Origin: Cohnella baijiui
GTDB taxonomy: Bacteria > Bacillota > Bacilli > Paenibacillales > Paenibacillaceae
Length of the DNA: 64,000 nucleotides
Assembly: GCF_020731285.1 (NCBI RefSeq)
Contig: NZ_JAJFOW010000001.1
Coordinates: 186,001 to 250,000 of the forward strand
Direction of reading: 5' to 3'
Positions 24,469 through 33,402 of the stretch are shown one piece after another. The position numbers and the translations under genes were made by a program. Numbering within the stretch: position 1 is the first letter of the stretch; each line of letters begins with the position of its first letter. Under the pieces are notes generated by a model, which did no database searches, was not told the origin of the DNA, and saw nothing but the letters and a program-made list of their open reading frames with translations.

Positions 24469-25374
24469 TCAGCCTTTAATGGCTCCTACGAATACGCCTT
24501 TCGTAAAGTGCTTTTGGAAAAAAGGATAGATCGCCATAATCGGAAACATCGTGATGATGATGACGCTCATTCGGATGGCCTTCGGATCCAGCGCCGTTCC
24601 CGGGCCGTTGATCGCCACGTTTCCCGCTCCGACCCTGCCTTGAATCGCCTTCGTGTCCATGGCGAACAAATAGTTTCGGAGAATCATCTGCAGCGGGTAC
24701 TTATCCTGGTCTCTCAAGTAGATCAAGGCTTCGAACCAACTGTTCCAGCTCCCGACCAGACCGAACAAAGCGAAGGTCGCGAGCAGCGCTTTCGATAAGG
24801 GCAAAATGATTTTGAACAGCACCACGACGTCGTTAGCTCCGTCGATGAGCGCGGATTCTTTCAGCTCGGCCGGAATGTTGGAGAAGAAGGTTCGGAACAG
24901 GAACACGTTATAAGCTCCGACCGCGCCTGGAAGGATCATCACCCAGACCGTATCCAGCAGGTGCAAGCTGCGCATCAGCAAATAAGTCGGGATGAGCCCG
25001 CCGCCGAAAAACATCGTAATCATGAGAAACACCGTAAAAAACTTTTTGCCGATAAACCCCGGCATGGTCAGCGGATACGCCATCAAGGACGTAAAGATCA
25101 GCATGATGCCGGTGGAGCCGACGGCATACAGAATGGAATTCAAGTACCCTTTGTAAATAAACGGATCTTGAAAGACGTCCCGATAAGCTTGCAAGGTAAA
25201 GCCCTGCGGCCAAACGGTGACGCTCCCCGAGGAGATGAAGCGGGAACCGCTCATGGACGTGGCGATGATGTTCAAGATCGGGTATAGTACCACGACGAGA
25301 ATGACGATCATGACGAAGATGTTGATCGCGTCGAATAGGCGGGAGCCCGCGCTTTCTCTTCCCTTCCAGCTCAA
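24469..25374 (-). CDS. Carbohydrate ABC permease (LplC/YtcP-like), system 1
   Basis: A 301-residue permease with six membrane helices. The coupling segment ESALIDGANDVVVLFKIILP is the EAA-type motif of LplC/YtcP, and the family ending KHFTKGVFVGAIKG is present. The start is TTG giving (M)SWKGRESAG, with GGGGGG eight bases upstream and 13 bases after the LplB-like stop; the frame is open far upstream but only in the shadow of the previous gene. It works with the preceding permease as a heterodimer. Confidence 0.9.
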   Translation of the reverse strand: MSWKGRESAGSRLFDAINIFVMIVILVVVLYPILNIIATSMSGSRFISSGSVTVWPQGFTLQAYRDVFQDPFIYKGYLNSILYAVGSTGIMLIFTSLMAYPLTMPGFIGKKFFTVFLMITMFFGGGLIPTYLLMRSLHLLDTVWVMILPGAVGAYNVFLFRTFFSNIPAELKESALIDGANDVVVLFKIILPLSKALLATFALFGLVGSWNSWFEALIYLRDQDKYPLQMILRNYLFAMDTKAIQGRVGAGNVAINGPGTALDPKAIRMSVIIITMFPIMAIYPFFQKHFTKGVFVGAIKG

Positions 25375-25387
25375 TCTCTTCGCCCCC

Positions 25388-26305
25388 CTAGAACAAGCTC
25401 GTTTCGGAAACCTTGCGGCTGAACCAGTTGGAAATATAAAGAATGGTGAACGAGATGACCGACATGAACAGGCCGATCGCCGTCGTGTATTCGTATTTCG
25501 CGCCCAATATTCCCTGCCGGTACACATAGGAACCGATGACGTCCGCGACGCCATACGTTTCCGGCGAATAGAGCAAAATGATTTTTTGGAAATCCGTGCC
25601 GAGGATGCCGCCCAAGGAGAAGATGAGTAGGATGACGGTCGTCGGTCGGATCGACGGCCAGGTGATGTGCAGCATCTTTTTCCAACGGCTAGCCCCGTCC
25701 ACTTCCGCGACGTCGTACAGAGTCGGATCGATCCCGCTTAGCGCGGCAAGGTAGATGATCGAGCCGAATCCAACCCCTTGCCAGATGCCCGAAGAGATGA
25801 AGATCGTCCGGAAATAATCCGGCTCGAGGAGGAACATGATCGGACTGCCGCCGAAATGCTCCACGATGCGATTGACCATCCCGTCTCTGGCCAAGAAATC
25901 CTTCAACAGCCCCGCCACGATGACGACCGAGATAAAGTGCGGAAAATAAGACACTGTCTGGACGATCTTTTTAAAACGCTTGTTCCTTAACTCGTTCAGC
26001 AATAGAGCCAGTATGATGGGGGCCGGAAAGGACCAGATCAACGTATACACGCCCAGCAGCAACGTGTTTTTCAACACCCGGAACGCCATGGGATCGTGGA
26101 AAAACGTCGTGAAGTATTTGAATCCGATCCACGGGCTCCCGATGATTCCCTTGGAAGCGTTGAAGTCTTTGAAGGCGATCGTGATTCCGTACATTGGAAA
26201 GTAGTTAAAGATCAGTACGGTCAGAAAACCCGGCAGCACCATGAGATAAAGATATCGCTGCTTCCAAAGTCTCGGTAACAGTCTTTTTCTGTACGTTGTC
26301 TCCAA
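25388..26305 (-). CDS. Carbohydrate ABC permease (LplB-like), system 1
   Basis: A 305-residue permease with six membrane helices and the motif AEVDGASRWKKMLHITWPSI of LplB proteins; it ends with the FSRKVSETSLF tail usual in this family. AAAGGG lies six to eight bases before a TTG, used here; an ATG six codons earlier (26323) has no visible ribosome site. It is preceded by a secreted propeller-like gene, with a strong hairpin but no T tract between, so the two may be cotranscribed. Confidence 0.88.
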   Translation of the reverse strand: METTYRKRLLPRLWKQRYLYLMVLPGFLTVLIFNYFPMYGITIAFKDFNASKGIIGSPWIGFKYFTTFFHDPMAFRVLKNTLLLGVYTLIWSFPAPIILALLLNELRNKRFKKIVQTVSYFPHFISVVIVAGLLKDFLARDGMVNRIVEHFGGSPIMFLLEPDYFRTIFISSGIWQGVGFGSIIYLAALSGIDPTLYDVAEVDGASRWKKMLHITWPSIRPTTVILLIFSLGGILGTDFQKIILLYSPETYGVADVIGSYVYRQGILGAKYEYTTAIGLFMSVISFTILYISNWFSRKVSETSLF

Positions 26306-26344
26306 AAATAACACCCTTTCCATTGCGCTGCAGCCAAATGCCGC

Positions 26345-26372
26345 CTTTCCGCCGCGGGCGCGCGGCGGAAAG
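26345..26372. other. Strong intercistronic hairpin without T tract
   Basis: A perfect 12-bp stem (CTTTCCGCCGCG with CGCGGCGGAAAG, loop GGCG) stands between the secreted propeller-like gene and the LplB-like gene. No T run follows on either strand, so it is better read as an mRNA processing or stability element, or a weak terminator. Confidence 0.55.
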
Positions 26373-26389
26373 ACTTGCGGCAAGGCGCG

Positions 26390-28015
26390 TTACGGATTCG
26401 CCGCCGCAGGCGCCGGCGGCAGCCCCAGCTTCGGATCAGCCAAGTCGAGTTTGTACATCAGCTGATTGTAGTTGTACCGAGGCGTTGGAACATGGCTCGT
26501 AAACGTGTTCGTATACGTCCCTTCGAAATAAAGGACGCGGCCGCCGTCCTTATCGAAGAAGGGGTGGTGGGCGACATTGTAGAACGTGTAATTGTCGTGC
26601 GTAACGATCTTCTTGGCGGTCGTCCACGGGCCTTGCGGCGCCGGCGCTTCCGCGTACCAGATCTCGCCGAGCCCCGAGCTTTGGCCGCCCACCTGCTGCC
26701 CGATCATCACGAATCGTTGTCGGTACGCGTTCCATTCGACGGAGCTGGAGGCGATCTGAACCTCCGCTCCGGTGTCCGCATCCTTCAACTGGAAGTAATG
26801 CGGGTCGCCGGGCTTGATCAGCCCGAGACCGATTAACTCTTTTTCCTGGTCCTGCCGAAGGGGAGGCGTGTTGCGTTTCCAGCCCCACACCAGGTTGCCC
26901 TGGGCATCGCGTTCGAGCGATGTGTTCGCCCCGTCGTAGGTCGTTCCCGGTGTCAAGCATGTGAAGGCTTCGTACTGCGTATAGTCCCGGATGGCTTCGA
27001 AGGCGGACGGCACCCGCAAATTCGGCATCCGATGTTCGGTGAATACCCAGTAGCCTTTTCCGTTCTCTTCGTAATAGCTCGCCTGGCCGCCGGGATGGCG
27101 CCAATCGTCCTTGGACGGGAACTGGACGAGCGGTTCGAATTCGTTCTTCTCATCGTTGAAGACGAGAACGCCGAAGGCAGTCAGCTCCGGATTGTGCGTG
27201 CTGTAGCCGGCCAGCAGACGCGCTTTCCCGGCGGCGTCCTTGGCCGTCATCAGGCCGAACACCCAAGCGATCCCCGCTCCGTCGGGCAGCGGCGGCACCA
27301 GGCTCTTGACGAACCCTTCGTCATTCGTAAAATACGTCAGGTCGACGCCGACATCGGGATCGAGACCGCCTTTCCCGGGCAGCTTCGACGTGGCGCCCGT
27401 CACCCGGAAATTGCCGAGCGGATAACTCGGACGATCCGTGTCTCCCCAGAACCAATACAGACGATTGCGGTATTCGATCGCTTGCACCGAATCCTGTCCC
27501 ATGACCTGCCCGTTCAGCAGCGGTTCTGCGATCGGCGGCTTCCAGCCGAGAAGAACGCTGTCCCGGTAGATGCCTTGCCCTGTAATTCGGTACAGCCGCT
27601 GGGCGATGTTGATTCGGTTCATCTTCAGCGTCACGGTTCCGCCGGGCGTCACTTCGACCGCCTGGCCGCGGTTGCCGAAGAAGTCCGCCGGAACGTCGTA
27701 ACCGTCGCTCGAAAGATGGAAAAAGACCTTCTGATTCATCAAGCCCGGCTCGTCAAAGGCTGCGTAGCCCGCGCTATCCGTGTAGAGCAACATGCTGTTC
27801 GTCGTCTTCAGCTCGACGGCCGGAATGCCTCGTCCCGTTTCGGCATCCACGACTCGGATCGAAAAAGGTCCTTGCTTCTTGTGGGGCGCCGCGCTTCCCG
27901 GTTTCGCCGCTTCTTCGCCATCGGCCGCAGCCGCCAGCGACGCGCCCAGTGCCATCGCGATCATCAGCAACGCGCAAGTCCAGACGCCTGCCTTCTTCCA
28001 AGTTTTCCGATTCAC
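26390..28015 (-). CDS. Secreted propeller-like protein (DUF4185-like), unknown activity
   Basis: A 541-residue protein with a signal peptide (cleavage probably after ASLAAA). A short carboxypeptidase-regulatory-like beta domain (about residues 50-130, FSIRVVDAETGRGIPAVEL) precedes a five-bladed-propeller-like domain with RLYWFWGDT, WVFGLMTAKD and YEGTYTNTF, as in DUF4185 and GH43-like proteins. No catalytic triad can be assigned with confidence. It leads the first sugar ABC operon, so an extracellular glycan-binding or cleaving role feeding the importer is plausible. GGGAGGG sits six bases before the GTG start. Confidence 0.6.
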   Translation of the reverse strand: MNRKTWKKAGVWTCALLMIAMALGASLAAAADGEEAAKPGSAAPHKKQGPFSIRVVDAETGRGIPAVELKTTNSMLLYTDSAGYAAFDEPGLMNQKVFFHLSSDGYDVPADFFGNRGQAVEVTPGGTVTLKMNRINIAQRLYRITGQGIYRDSVLLGWKPPIAEPLLNGQVMGQDSVQAIEYRNRLYWFWGDTDRPSYPLGNFRVTGATSKLPGKGGLDPDVGVDLTYFTNDEGFVKSLVPPLPDGAGIAWVFGLMTAKDAAGKARLLAGYSTHNPELTAFGVLVFNDEKNEFEPLVQFPSKDDWRHPGGQASYYEENGKGYWVFTEHRMPNLRVPSAFEAIRDYTQYEAFTCLTPGTTYDGANTSLERDAQGNLVWGWKRNTPPLRQDQEKELIGLGLIKPGDPHYFQLKDADTGAEVQIASSSVEWNAYRQRFVMIGQQVGGQSSGLGEIWYAEAPAPQGPWTTAKKIVTHDNYTFYNVAHHPFFDKDGGRVLYFEGTYTNTFTSHVPTPRYNYNQLMYKLDLADPKLGLPPAPAAANP

Positions 28016-28272
28016 CAAAATCCCTCCCCTGATCGAATGCTTGCTTCGCCTACTTGCTGAAACGGACGAGAAGTTATCATACTAACTAGTCGAATAAAAC
28101 ATACTAGGTCCGGTTTCATCATAATACGTGTAGAATGGTTTTGCAAACCCTTTCATGTTCATTTTAGGTACGAATTTGCGACGCAAAACTCCAAATCGGA
28201 GACATTTCAATCCCGATCGTGTGGATGAAGCACGTCAGTCCGGTCCTTAATCCCATGTCGACTCCCAACAAC

Positions 28273-28305
28273 TTCGTATACGAACACAATGCAATTCGTT
28301 ATAAT
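28273..28305 (+). promoter_or_regulatory. Palindromic operator and -10 box of the GntR-LacI regulator
   Basis: TTCGTATACGAA (28273-28284) is a perfect 12-bp palindrome 15 bases before a perfect TATAAT (28300-28305), where a repressor would block RNA polymerase. The rest of the 28016-28338 gap is AT-rich with no gene; it also has to hold the promoter of the leftward propeller-like gene, which I could not place with confidence. Confidence 0.6.
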
Positions 28306-28338
28306 GAAAAATAAAACGACTCGCTTGAGGTGAACGAA

Positions 28339-29421
28339 GTGGACAAGAAACCGACGGCTTCGCCCAAATACCAATTGGTGAAGGATTACGTGCTGTCGCA
28401 AATCGAAAAAAACGAAATCTCGCAGGACGATCGAATCCCGAGCGAGTCGGAATTCGCGAAAATGCTGGACGTCAGTTCGATTACCGTGCGGAAGGCGCTG
28501 ACGGATCTCGTCAACGAAGGCGTGATTTATCGCGTCAGGGGGAAAGGCAGTTTCGTGGCTAACCAGCATCCGACAGCAGTCAAAACGACGTCCAACCTGG
28601 TCGCCTTCATCATCTCCGGTCTGGATCTGCACGACAGCTCCTATATGCGAATCATGAAAGGCGTTCAATCGTTCCTCAGCCAAAACGATTGCAAGCTGAT
28701 GATCGAATTCGTGGAGAACAACTTCGAGCAGGAGCGCGAACTCGTGCTGCAGCTCATTCAATCGGAAATCCGGGGACTGCTTGTCTATTCCTCCGATCCC
28801 GAAGCGGCCAGAAGCTATCTGGACGACATCCGCAAAACATCGATTCCGTTCGTCATGCTCGACCGATTCCCTTCCGGCTATCCCGTAAGCTGCGTCGCCT
28901 GCAACAACCACGACGGCGCGTACGAAGCCGTCGAATACATGATCGGGCAAGGGCATCGCCGCATCGGATTCGCGGCGTACGATTTTCATTTCAGCTCCGA
29001 GAGCGACCGCTACCAAGGCTACCGAAGCGCGATGTCCCATGCCTCGGCCGCCGTCGACAACGAATGGCTCTATCTGGGACGGGATCTGGATTACCCGAAG
29101 CTTGCCGGCCAAATCCGCCGCGGTGAAATCACCGCGATGTTCTGCGCGAACGACAAACGGGCGATCGAAGCGCTGGAAAAGCTGACGGCCGAGGGCATCC
29201 GGATTCCCGGACAATTTTCGCTGATGGGCTTTGACGATTTCGAAGGCGTAAAATTCGCCAAAGTTCCGCTTAGCACCGTCAAGCAGCATTTCGACATGCT
29301 CGGCTACGAAGCGGCCAAGCTGCTGTTCGAGATGCGCGACGCCACGTCGCACGGCTACAAGAAAGTGCTGCTGCCGACCGATCTGGTCATTCGCGATACG
29401 GTCTCGCCGCCTTCCGAATGA
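28339..29421 (+). CDS. GntR-LacI hybrid transcriptional regulator (AraR-type)
   Basis: A 360-residue regulator with an N-terminal GntR winged helix (residues 5-75, RIPSESEFAKMLDVSSITVR, then YRVRGKGSFVA) and a LacI-type periplasmic-binding-protein sensor (85-360, VAFIISGLDLHDSSY and LMGFDDFEGVKFAKVPLSTV). This is the architecture of AraR, the arabinose repressor of B. subtilis; the inducer here is presumably a sugar. The start is the GTG with GAGGTGA eight bases upstream. It stands between two sugar importer operons, divergent from the first, and has its own palindrome upstream. Confidence 0.88.
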   Translation: MDKKPTASPKYQLVKDYVLSQIEKNEISQDDRIPSESEFAKMLDVSSITVRKALTDLVNEGVIYRVRGKGSFVANQHPTAVKTTSNLVAFIISGLDLHDSSYMRIMKGVQSFLSQNDCKLMIEFVENNFEQERELVLQLIQSEIRGLLVYSSDPEAARSYLDDIRKTSIPFVMLDRFPSGYPVSCVACNNHDGAYEAVEYMIGQGHRRIGFAAYDFHFSSESDRYQGYRSAMSHASAAVDNEWLYLGRDLDYPKLAGQIRRGEITAMFCANDKRAIEALEKLTAEGIRIPGQFSLMGFDDFEGVKFAKVPLSTVKQHFDMLGYEAAKLLFEMRDATSHGYKKVLLPTDLVIRDTVSPPSE

Positions 29422-29465
29422 GAGCGGGTGCCTCCTCCTCCTCCGTTGCGTCTCACGCTCCGCGC

Positions 29466-29516
29466 GAAAAGGGCCGGCGCCGCCGTTGGCGAAGCCCAGG
29501 CGACGAACCGGCCCTT
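29466..29516 (-). terminator. Terminator of the second sugar ABC operon
   Basis: AAGGGCCGG pairs with CCGGCCCTT around a 30-base loop that can itself fold. The minus strand continues TTTTC. It follows the SGNH remnant by 14 bases, so that remnant is still transcribed with the operon. Confidence 0.65.
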
Positions 29517-29530
29517 CTGGAAGCTCGCCG

Positions 29531-29668
29531 CTAACCCTGCATGCGCCGCCAGTCGAAATCGATCGTATTCAAGAACGCGCGGGCCAGCATCGTATGGCCG
29601 ATTTTTCGATCGCTGTCCGTAATGGAATCGCCGATCAACACGAGACGCTGTCCGTCGTTCAGCTTCAT
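29531..29668 (-). pseudogene. Internally deleted SGNH/GDSL hydrolase remnant (45 codons)
   Basis: The 45-residue frame opens MKLNDGQRLVLIGDSITDSD, the exact start of SGNH/GDSL esterases of the rhamnogalacturonan acetylesterase type with nucleophile Ser in GDSIT. After DRK it jumps to IGHTMLARAFLNTIDFDW, which is how the same family ends. Roughly 160-170 residues, including the catalytic Asp-His region, are missing while the frame stays open. A strong AGGAGGAACGAGGAGA site precedes the ATG. It is the last gene of the ABC operon, where such deacetylases often sit. It is either a decayed gene or a translated micro-protein. Confidence 0.72.
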
Positions 29669-29696
29669 TCTCCTCGTTCCTCCCTCTCGTTCCGTT

Positions 29697-31244
29697 TTAC
29701 GATCGCTTCGCCAAGAAGGCGTCGACCTGCTTTTGAAGCTCGTTCTGGATCTTCTTGAGCGGGGCTTCCCCTTCGGCTTTGAACTTGGCGAAATAGTCTT
29801 CCAGGTCAAGCGCGCCGTTGAAGAGGCCGTTATAATATTTCGCCTGAATGGCGGAGAACTGGGCCACTTCGTTCTTTACCGGCGTCGGGTCGAACGTAAA
29901 GCCGGTCATGACGTCCTTCGTGAAGTTGTCCGCCTGCGCAATGAAACGGTTGTATTTCAGCGTTTCCTCGTCGGTGCCGACCCAGTTCCGCTCCAGACTC
30001 GGATTCAGCATGAGCTGGAACGAGACGATTCCGCCGTCATTGTTTAACGTTTCGTACCGATCATCGCCGACGGCCTTCCAGTTCTTCCCTTCGATGCCGT
30101 GCTCCAATAGATCGTAATGGTCTTTTTGGTTCGCCCAATCAAGGAACATCATCGCGCGGTCTTTATGCTTGCTCGCCTTGACGATGCAAATGAAATTGTC
30201 CATCTTGTAATTGGACAAGTTGCTGCCGGGCGTCAGATCGAACAGGCGGACGGCTTCCAGCTCTCCGTCGGGAACGACCTGCTTGAGCCGGTCGTTAAAC
30301 GATTGGGGAATGCCGAACGCCATTTGGGGCGTGGCAGCGACTTTATTTTGCACCTGCATGTCCGACTGGGAGCTTTTGTTCGTCATGACGTCTTGCGACA
30401 TGATCTTGTCCGTAAACAGCTTGCGGGCATTTTCGAGATAAGACCAAATCTTCGGCTCTTGGGTGTCGAACAGATTGTAGACCTTGCCGTCGATGCCTTT
30501 GTAGTACAGCATCAAGCTCGCGCCGATGGCATTGGTCGGACGGACGCCCAGACCGGAATCGTCCCTAACCAGCCAATTGACCCAACTGTACGTGACGTCG
30601 TCCGCTCCCGCGATCAGCGGTACGATGCCCGGCTCGCGGTCGCGCACGGCATACAGATAGGCTTGGAGGTCTTCGTATGTTCGAACGGGCGGCAAGCCCA
30701 GCTTCTCCCGCAGGTCCTTGCGGATGAATACCGCTCTAGGCTGCGTGTAGGCGCTCCCCAAAGGGACGCCGAAGATGTTGCCGTCGATTTTGTTGGCGTC
30801 CCACATCTGCTGCGGACGCGTCTCCTTCACATGGGAACCGTACTGGTCCAACAGACCGGTTAACTCCTCGTAGAAGCCTTGAGAGGCCATCGAGTCCAGA
30901 TGCAGCCAGGGAGCGTCGAAGATCAAGTCCACGTTTTCCCCCGAAGCCAGCATCACGTTCGTTTTCTGATTCAGATCGGCAAAGTCGATGAACGTAAAGT
31001 CTACCTGGGTGTTCAAATCCGCTTTGAGCCGTTTGTTGACCTCGCTCATCACCTCGTCGAAATGGGCCCCTTTGCCTCCGGGAACGACCACCTTCAGCGT
31101 AACCGGCGCCAACGAGGCATTGCCCTTCGCGTTGGCACCTGCGGCCCCGGCGTCGTTTCCGTCGCTGCCGCCGCAGCCCGCGAGCATCAAACTCGCGAGC
31201 ACGAAAATAGCCGCGGCCGTCGTCAGGCTTTTGAACTTGACCAT
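29697..31244 (-). CDS. Carbohydrate ABC transporter solute-binding lipoprotein, system 2
   Basis: A 515-residue lipoprotein with lipobox SLMLAGCGGS and a Gly/Ala/Asn-rich linker, then a large solute-binding fold (TLKVVVPGGKGAHFDEVMSE near the start, NIFGVPLGSAYTQPRAVFIR in the hinge region). Size and context match LipO-type oligosaccharide receptors. It is clearly not a recent duplicate of the system 1 protein: the two share only the overall pattern. AAGGGGG precedes the ATG. The gene is third in the operon after both permeases. Confidence 0.9.
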   Translation of the reverse strand: MVKFKSLTTAAAIFVLASLMLAGCGGSDGNDAGAAGANAKGNASLAPVTLKVVVPGGKGAHFDEVMSEVNKRLKADLNTQVDFTFIDFADLNQKTNVMLASGENVDLIFDAPWLHLDSMASQGFYEELTGLLDQYGSHVKETRPQQMWDANKIDGNIFGVPLGSAYTQPRAVFIRKDLREKLGLPPVRTYEDLQAYLYAVRDREPGIVPLIAGADDVTYSWVNWLVRDDSGLGVRPTNAIGASLMLYYKGIDGKVYNLFDTQEPKIWSYLENARKLFTDKIMSQDVMTNKSSQSDMQVQNKVAATPQMAFGIPQSFNDRLKQVVPDGELEAVRLFDLTPGSNLSNYKMDNFICIVKASKHKDRAMMFLDWANQKDHYDLLEHGIEGKNWKAVGDDRYETLNNDGGIVSFQLMLNPSLERNWVGTDEETLKYNRFIAQADNFTKDVMTGFTFDPTPVKNEVAQFSAIQAKYYNGLFNGALDLEDYFAKFKAEGEAPLKKIQNELQKQVDAFLAKRS

Positions 31245-31302
31245 GCTGAAACCCCCTTCTCATCGGATAAAGCTGGCATTTCCGGATCATGCAAGCCGAA
31301 CA

Positions 31303-32217
31303 TCAGCCTTTTACCGAGCCCAGCGTCAATCCCTTGACGAAATATTTCTGGACCAGAGGATACGCGAAAATGATCGGTCCGATCGTCAGGCACACCGTTG
31401 CCAGTTTGACCCCTTCAGCCGGCGGCAGCGTCAGCACGTTGCCGCCATGATTCAGCGACGACAGCTGCATCTGGGACATGAGCTGCCGAAGCAGCAGCTG
31501 GAGCGGATACAGATCGCTGTGGTCGATGAACAACAGCGACAGCCACCAGTCGTTCCAATACTGAAGCGCGTAGAACAATCCGATCGTCGCGATGACCGGC
31601 GTCGAGACCGGCCGGATGATCTTGAAGAAGATGACCCACTCGTTCGCGCCGTCGACGGTCGCCGATTCGTTCAGCTCGTAAGGCAGCGAGCGGTAAAACG
31701 AAACGAAAATGAAAGCGAAGAACGGATTCATCAGATAAGGAAGCACGAGCGCCCACCAGGTATCTTTCAAATGCAGCCACCGGACGACGAGAAGATAGAA
31801 GCCGACCAGTCCCGATCCGAAAATCATCGGCGCGTACGTCATGAACGAGAGAAACCCGCGATACCTGTTCTTCGGATTCGCCAGGACGTAGGCGAAAAGC
31901 GCGGTAATCGCGACGCCTGCGGCGGTTCCGGCCGCCGTCGCCGAGGCGGTGACGCCATAACTGGTAAAGATCTGTTTGCCCTGCAGCAGAAATCGGTACG
32001 ATTCCAGCGTGAAGCTGCTCGGCCACGCGGCATATCCGTCGATCGCCAAGCTCTTGTCGGCGGCGAACGAATTGACGACCATCAGCCAAAAGGGAAACAG
32101 GCAGATCAGTGAAAACGCAATCAAAAACGAGCAGATGAGCATCACCAACATCTTCTCGGACATTCCCGCGCGCCAGCGAAGCCGGCCGGACGCGCTTGAC
32201 GCGATCGGACGGTCCAA
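31303..32217 (-). CDS. Carbohydrate ABC permease (LplC-like), system 2
   Basis: A 304-residue permease with six membrane helices, the coupling motif ESATVDGANEWVIFFKIIRP, and the ending QKYFVKGLTLGSVKG characteristic of LplC. The start is TTG giving (M)DRPIASSASG, since GGGGAGGTG lies six bases upstream; a GTG three codons earlier is part of that ribosome site. It starts 18 bases after the LplB-like stop, so the two are cotranscribed. Confidence 0.88.
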   Translation of the reverse strand: MDRPIASSASGRLRWRAGMSEKMLVMLICSFLIAFSLICLFPFWLMVVNSFAADKSLAIDGYAAWPSSFTLESYRFLLQGKQIFTSYGVTASATAAGTAAGVAITALFAYVLANPKNRYRGFLSFMTYAPMIFGSGLVGFYLLVVRWLHLKDTWWALVLPYLMNPFFAFIFVSFYRSLPYELNESATVDGANEWVIFFKIIRPVSTPVIATIGLFYALQYWNDWWLSLLFIDHSDLYPLQLLLRQLMSQMQLSSLNHGGNVLTLPPAEGVKLATVCLTIGPIIFAYPLVQKYFVKGLTLGSVKG

Positions 32218-32234
32218 TCCGCCCACCTCCCCGC

Positions 32235-33149
32235 TCAGAACAATCTGGAATCCGGATCGATTCTCCGCACGATTCCGTTAAATGCAACGACGGCAATCAA
32301 GCCCATGACGGACTGATAGAGCACGATGGCCGATGACATGCTGAAGTCTCCCAATTGACGGAGCGCTCGATAGGAATACGTATCGATCACGTCGGTCGTC
32401 GGGAACAAAATGCCGTTGTCGCCGACGATGCCGTAGATCATGCCGAAATCGCCATAGAAGATGCGCCCGACGCCGAGCAAAACCAAAATGATGATTTGCG
32501 GTTTCAGCAGCGGCAAGGTGATGTGCCTCATCTGCTGAAGTCGGGACGCGCCGTCCAGTCGGGCGCTCTCGTAATAATCGGTCGATAATCCGGCAATGGC
32601 GGCGAGCAAAATGATCGAGAGGTACCCGGCGCTTTTCCAAATGCGGACCAGGGTCAGGATGATCGGCCAGACCCACGGCGTCTGATACCAGTCGACGGCG
32701 CGCAGCCCGACTCGCAGCAGCGCGTGGTTGAGAAGACCGTCGGAATTGTTGAAGAGGATAAACGTCATATAGCCGACGACGATCCAAGAGATGAAATAAG
32801 GCAGGAACACGACGGATTGGATCGTCCGTTTGAACCATCTCAGGCGAATTTCATTCAGGAAGATCGCAATGAGAAGCGCAAACGCCATTTCGAAAACGAT
32901 AAACATCGCGTTTAAATAGAGCGTGTTTAACGTAACCGGCATCCAATCCCGGCTTGAAAAGAAAAAACGGAAGTTGTTCAGTCCCGCCCATTCGCTGCCC
33001 CATATGCCTCGGCCAATCTGAAAGTTCTTGAACGCGAGAATGTGTCCGGCCAAAGGAATATAGGAGAAGACAACGAGAAATACGATTCCCGGCACCGCCA
33101 TGGCGTACAGATGTCGATTGCGGGCGAAATCCTTGGCCAAACGTTTCAT
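32235..33149 (-). CDS. Carbohydrate ABC permease (LplB-like), system 2
   Basis: A 304-residue permease with six membrane helices, LplB-type coupling segment ESARLDGASRLQQMRHITLP and the ending RRIDPDSRLF. GGGAGGG is placed before both the ATG used here and the TTG one codon earlier; either could start. It is the first gene of the second importer operon and is divergent from the membrane-bound AraC regulator, the usual pairing for this transporter type. Confidence 0.9.
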   Translation of the reverse strand: MKRLAKDFARNRHLYAMAVPGIVFLVVFSYIPLAGHILAFKNFQIGRGIWGSEWAGLNNFRFFFSSRDWMPVTLNTLYLNAMFIVFEMAFALLIAIFLNEIRLRWFKRTIQSVVFLPYFISWIVVGYMTFILFNNSDGLLNHALLRVGLRAVDWYQTPWVWPIILTLVRIWKSAGYLSIILLAAIAGLSTDYYESARLDGASRLQQMRHITLPLLKPQIIILVLLGVGRIFYGDFGMIYGIVGDNGILFPTTDVIDTYSYRALRQLGDFSMSSAIVLYQSVMGLIAVVAFNGIVRRIDPDSRLF

Positions 33150-33391
33150 CAACTTTGATTCCCTCCATCCCCTCCGATGCGATTCATATGCCGGCGATGT
33201 CCATTATGCACGGATCCGAACCGGCGGCATAGTCCTCAAAGTGCCGATTCGAGTACCGAGTCCGTGGTTTCAAAGCCGAATGCGGCGGGACGGAAGTCTC
33301 CGTTCCGATACTGTCAAAACGAAGACTCCGTGAAGCGGAGGCCTTGCAGTCCGGCATATGGTATACTAATTTCGACTTTGGGCGCGAGGTG

Positions 33392-33402
33392 TTCGTATAC
33401 GA
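33392..33402 (+). promoter_or_regulatory. Second copy of the GntR-LacI palindrome at the membrane AraC start
   Basis: TTCGTATACGA matches 11 of 12 bases of the palindrome upstream of the GntR-LacI gene and lies between the ribosome site (GAGGTG) and the ATG. Binding here could block transcription elongation or initiation of translation. It could also be chance; a 10-of-12 match occurs inside the propeller-like coding region. Confidence 0.4.
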
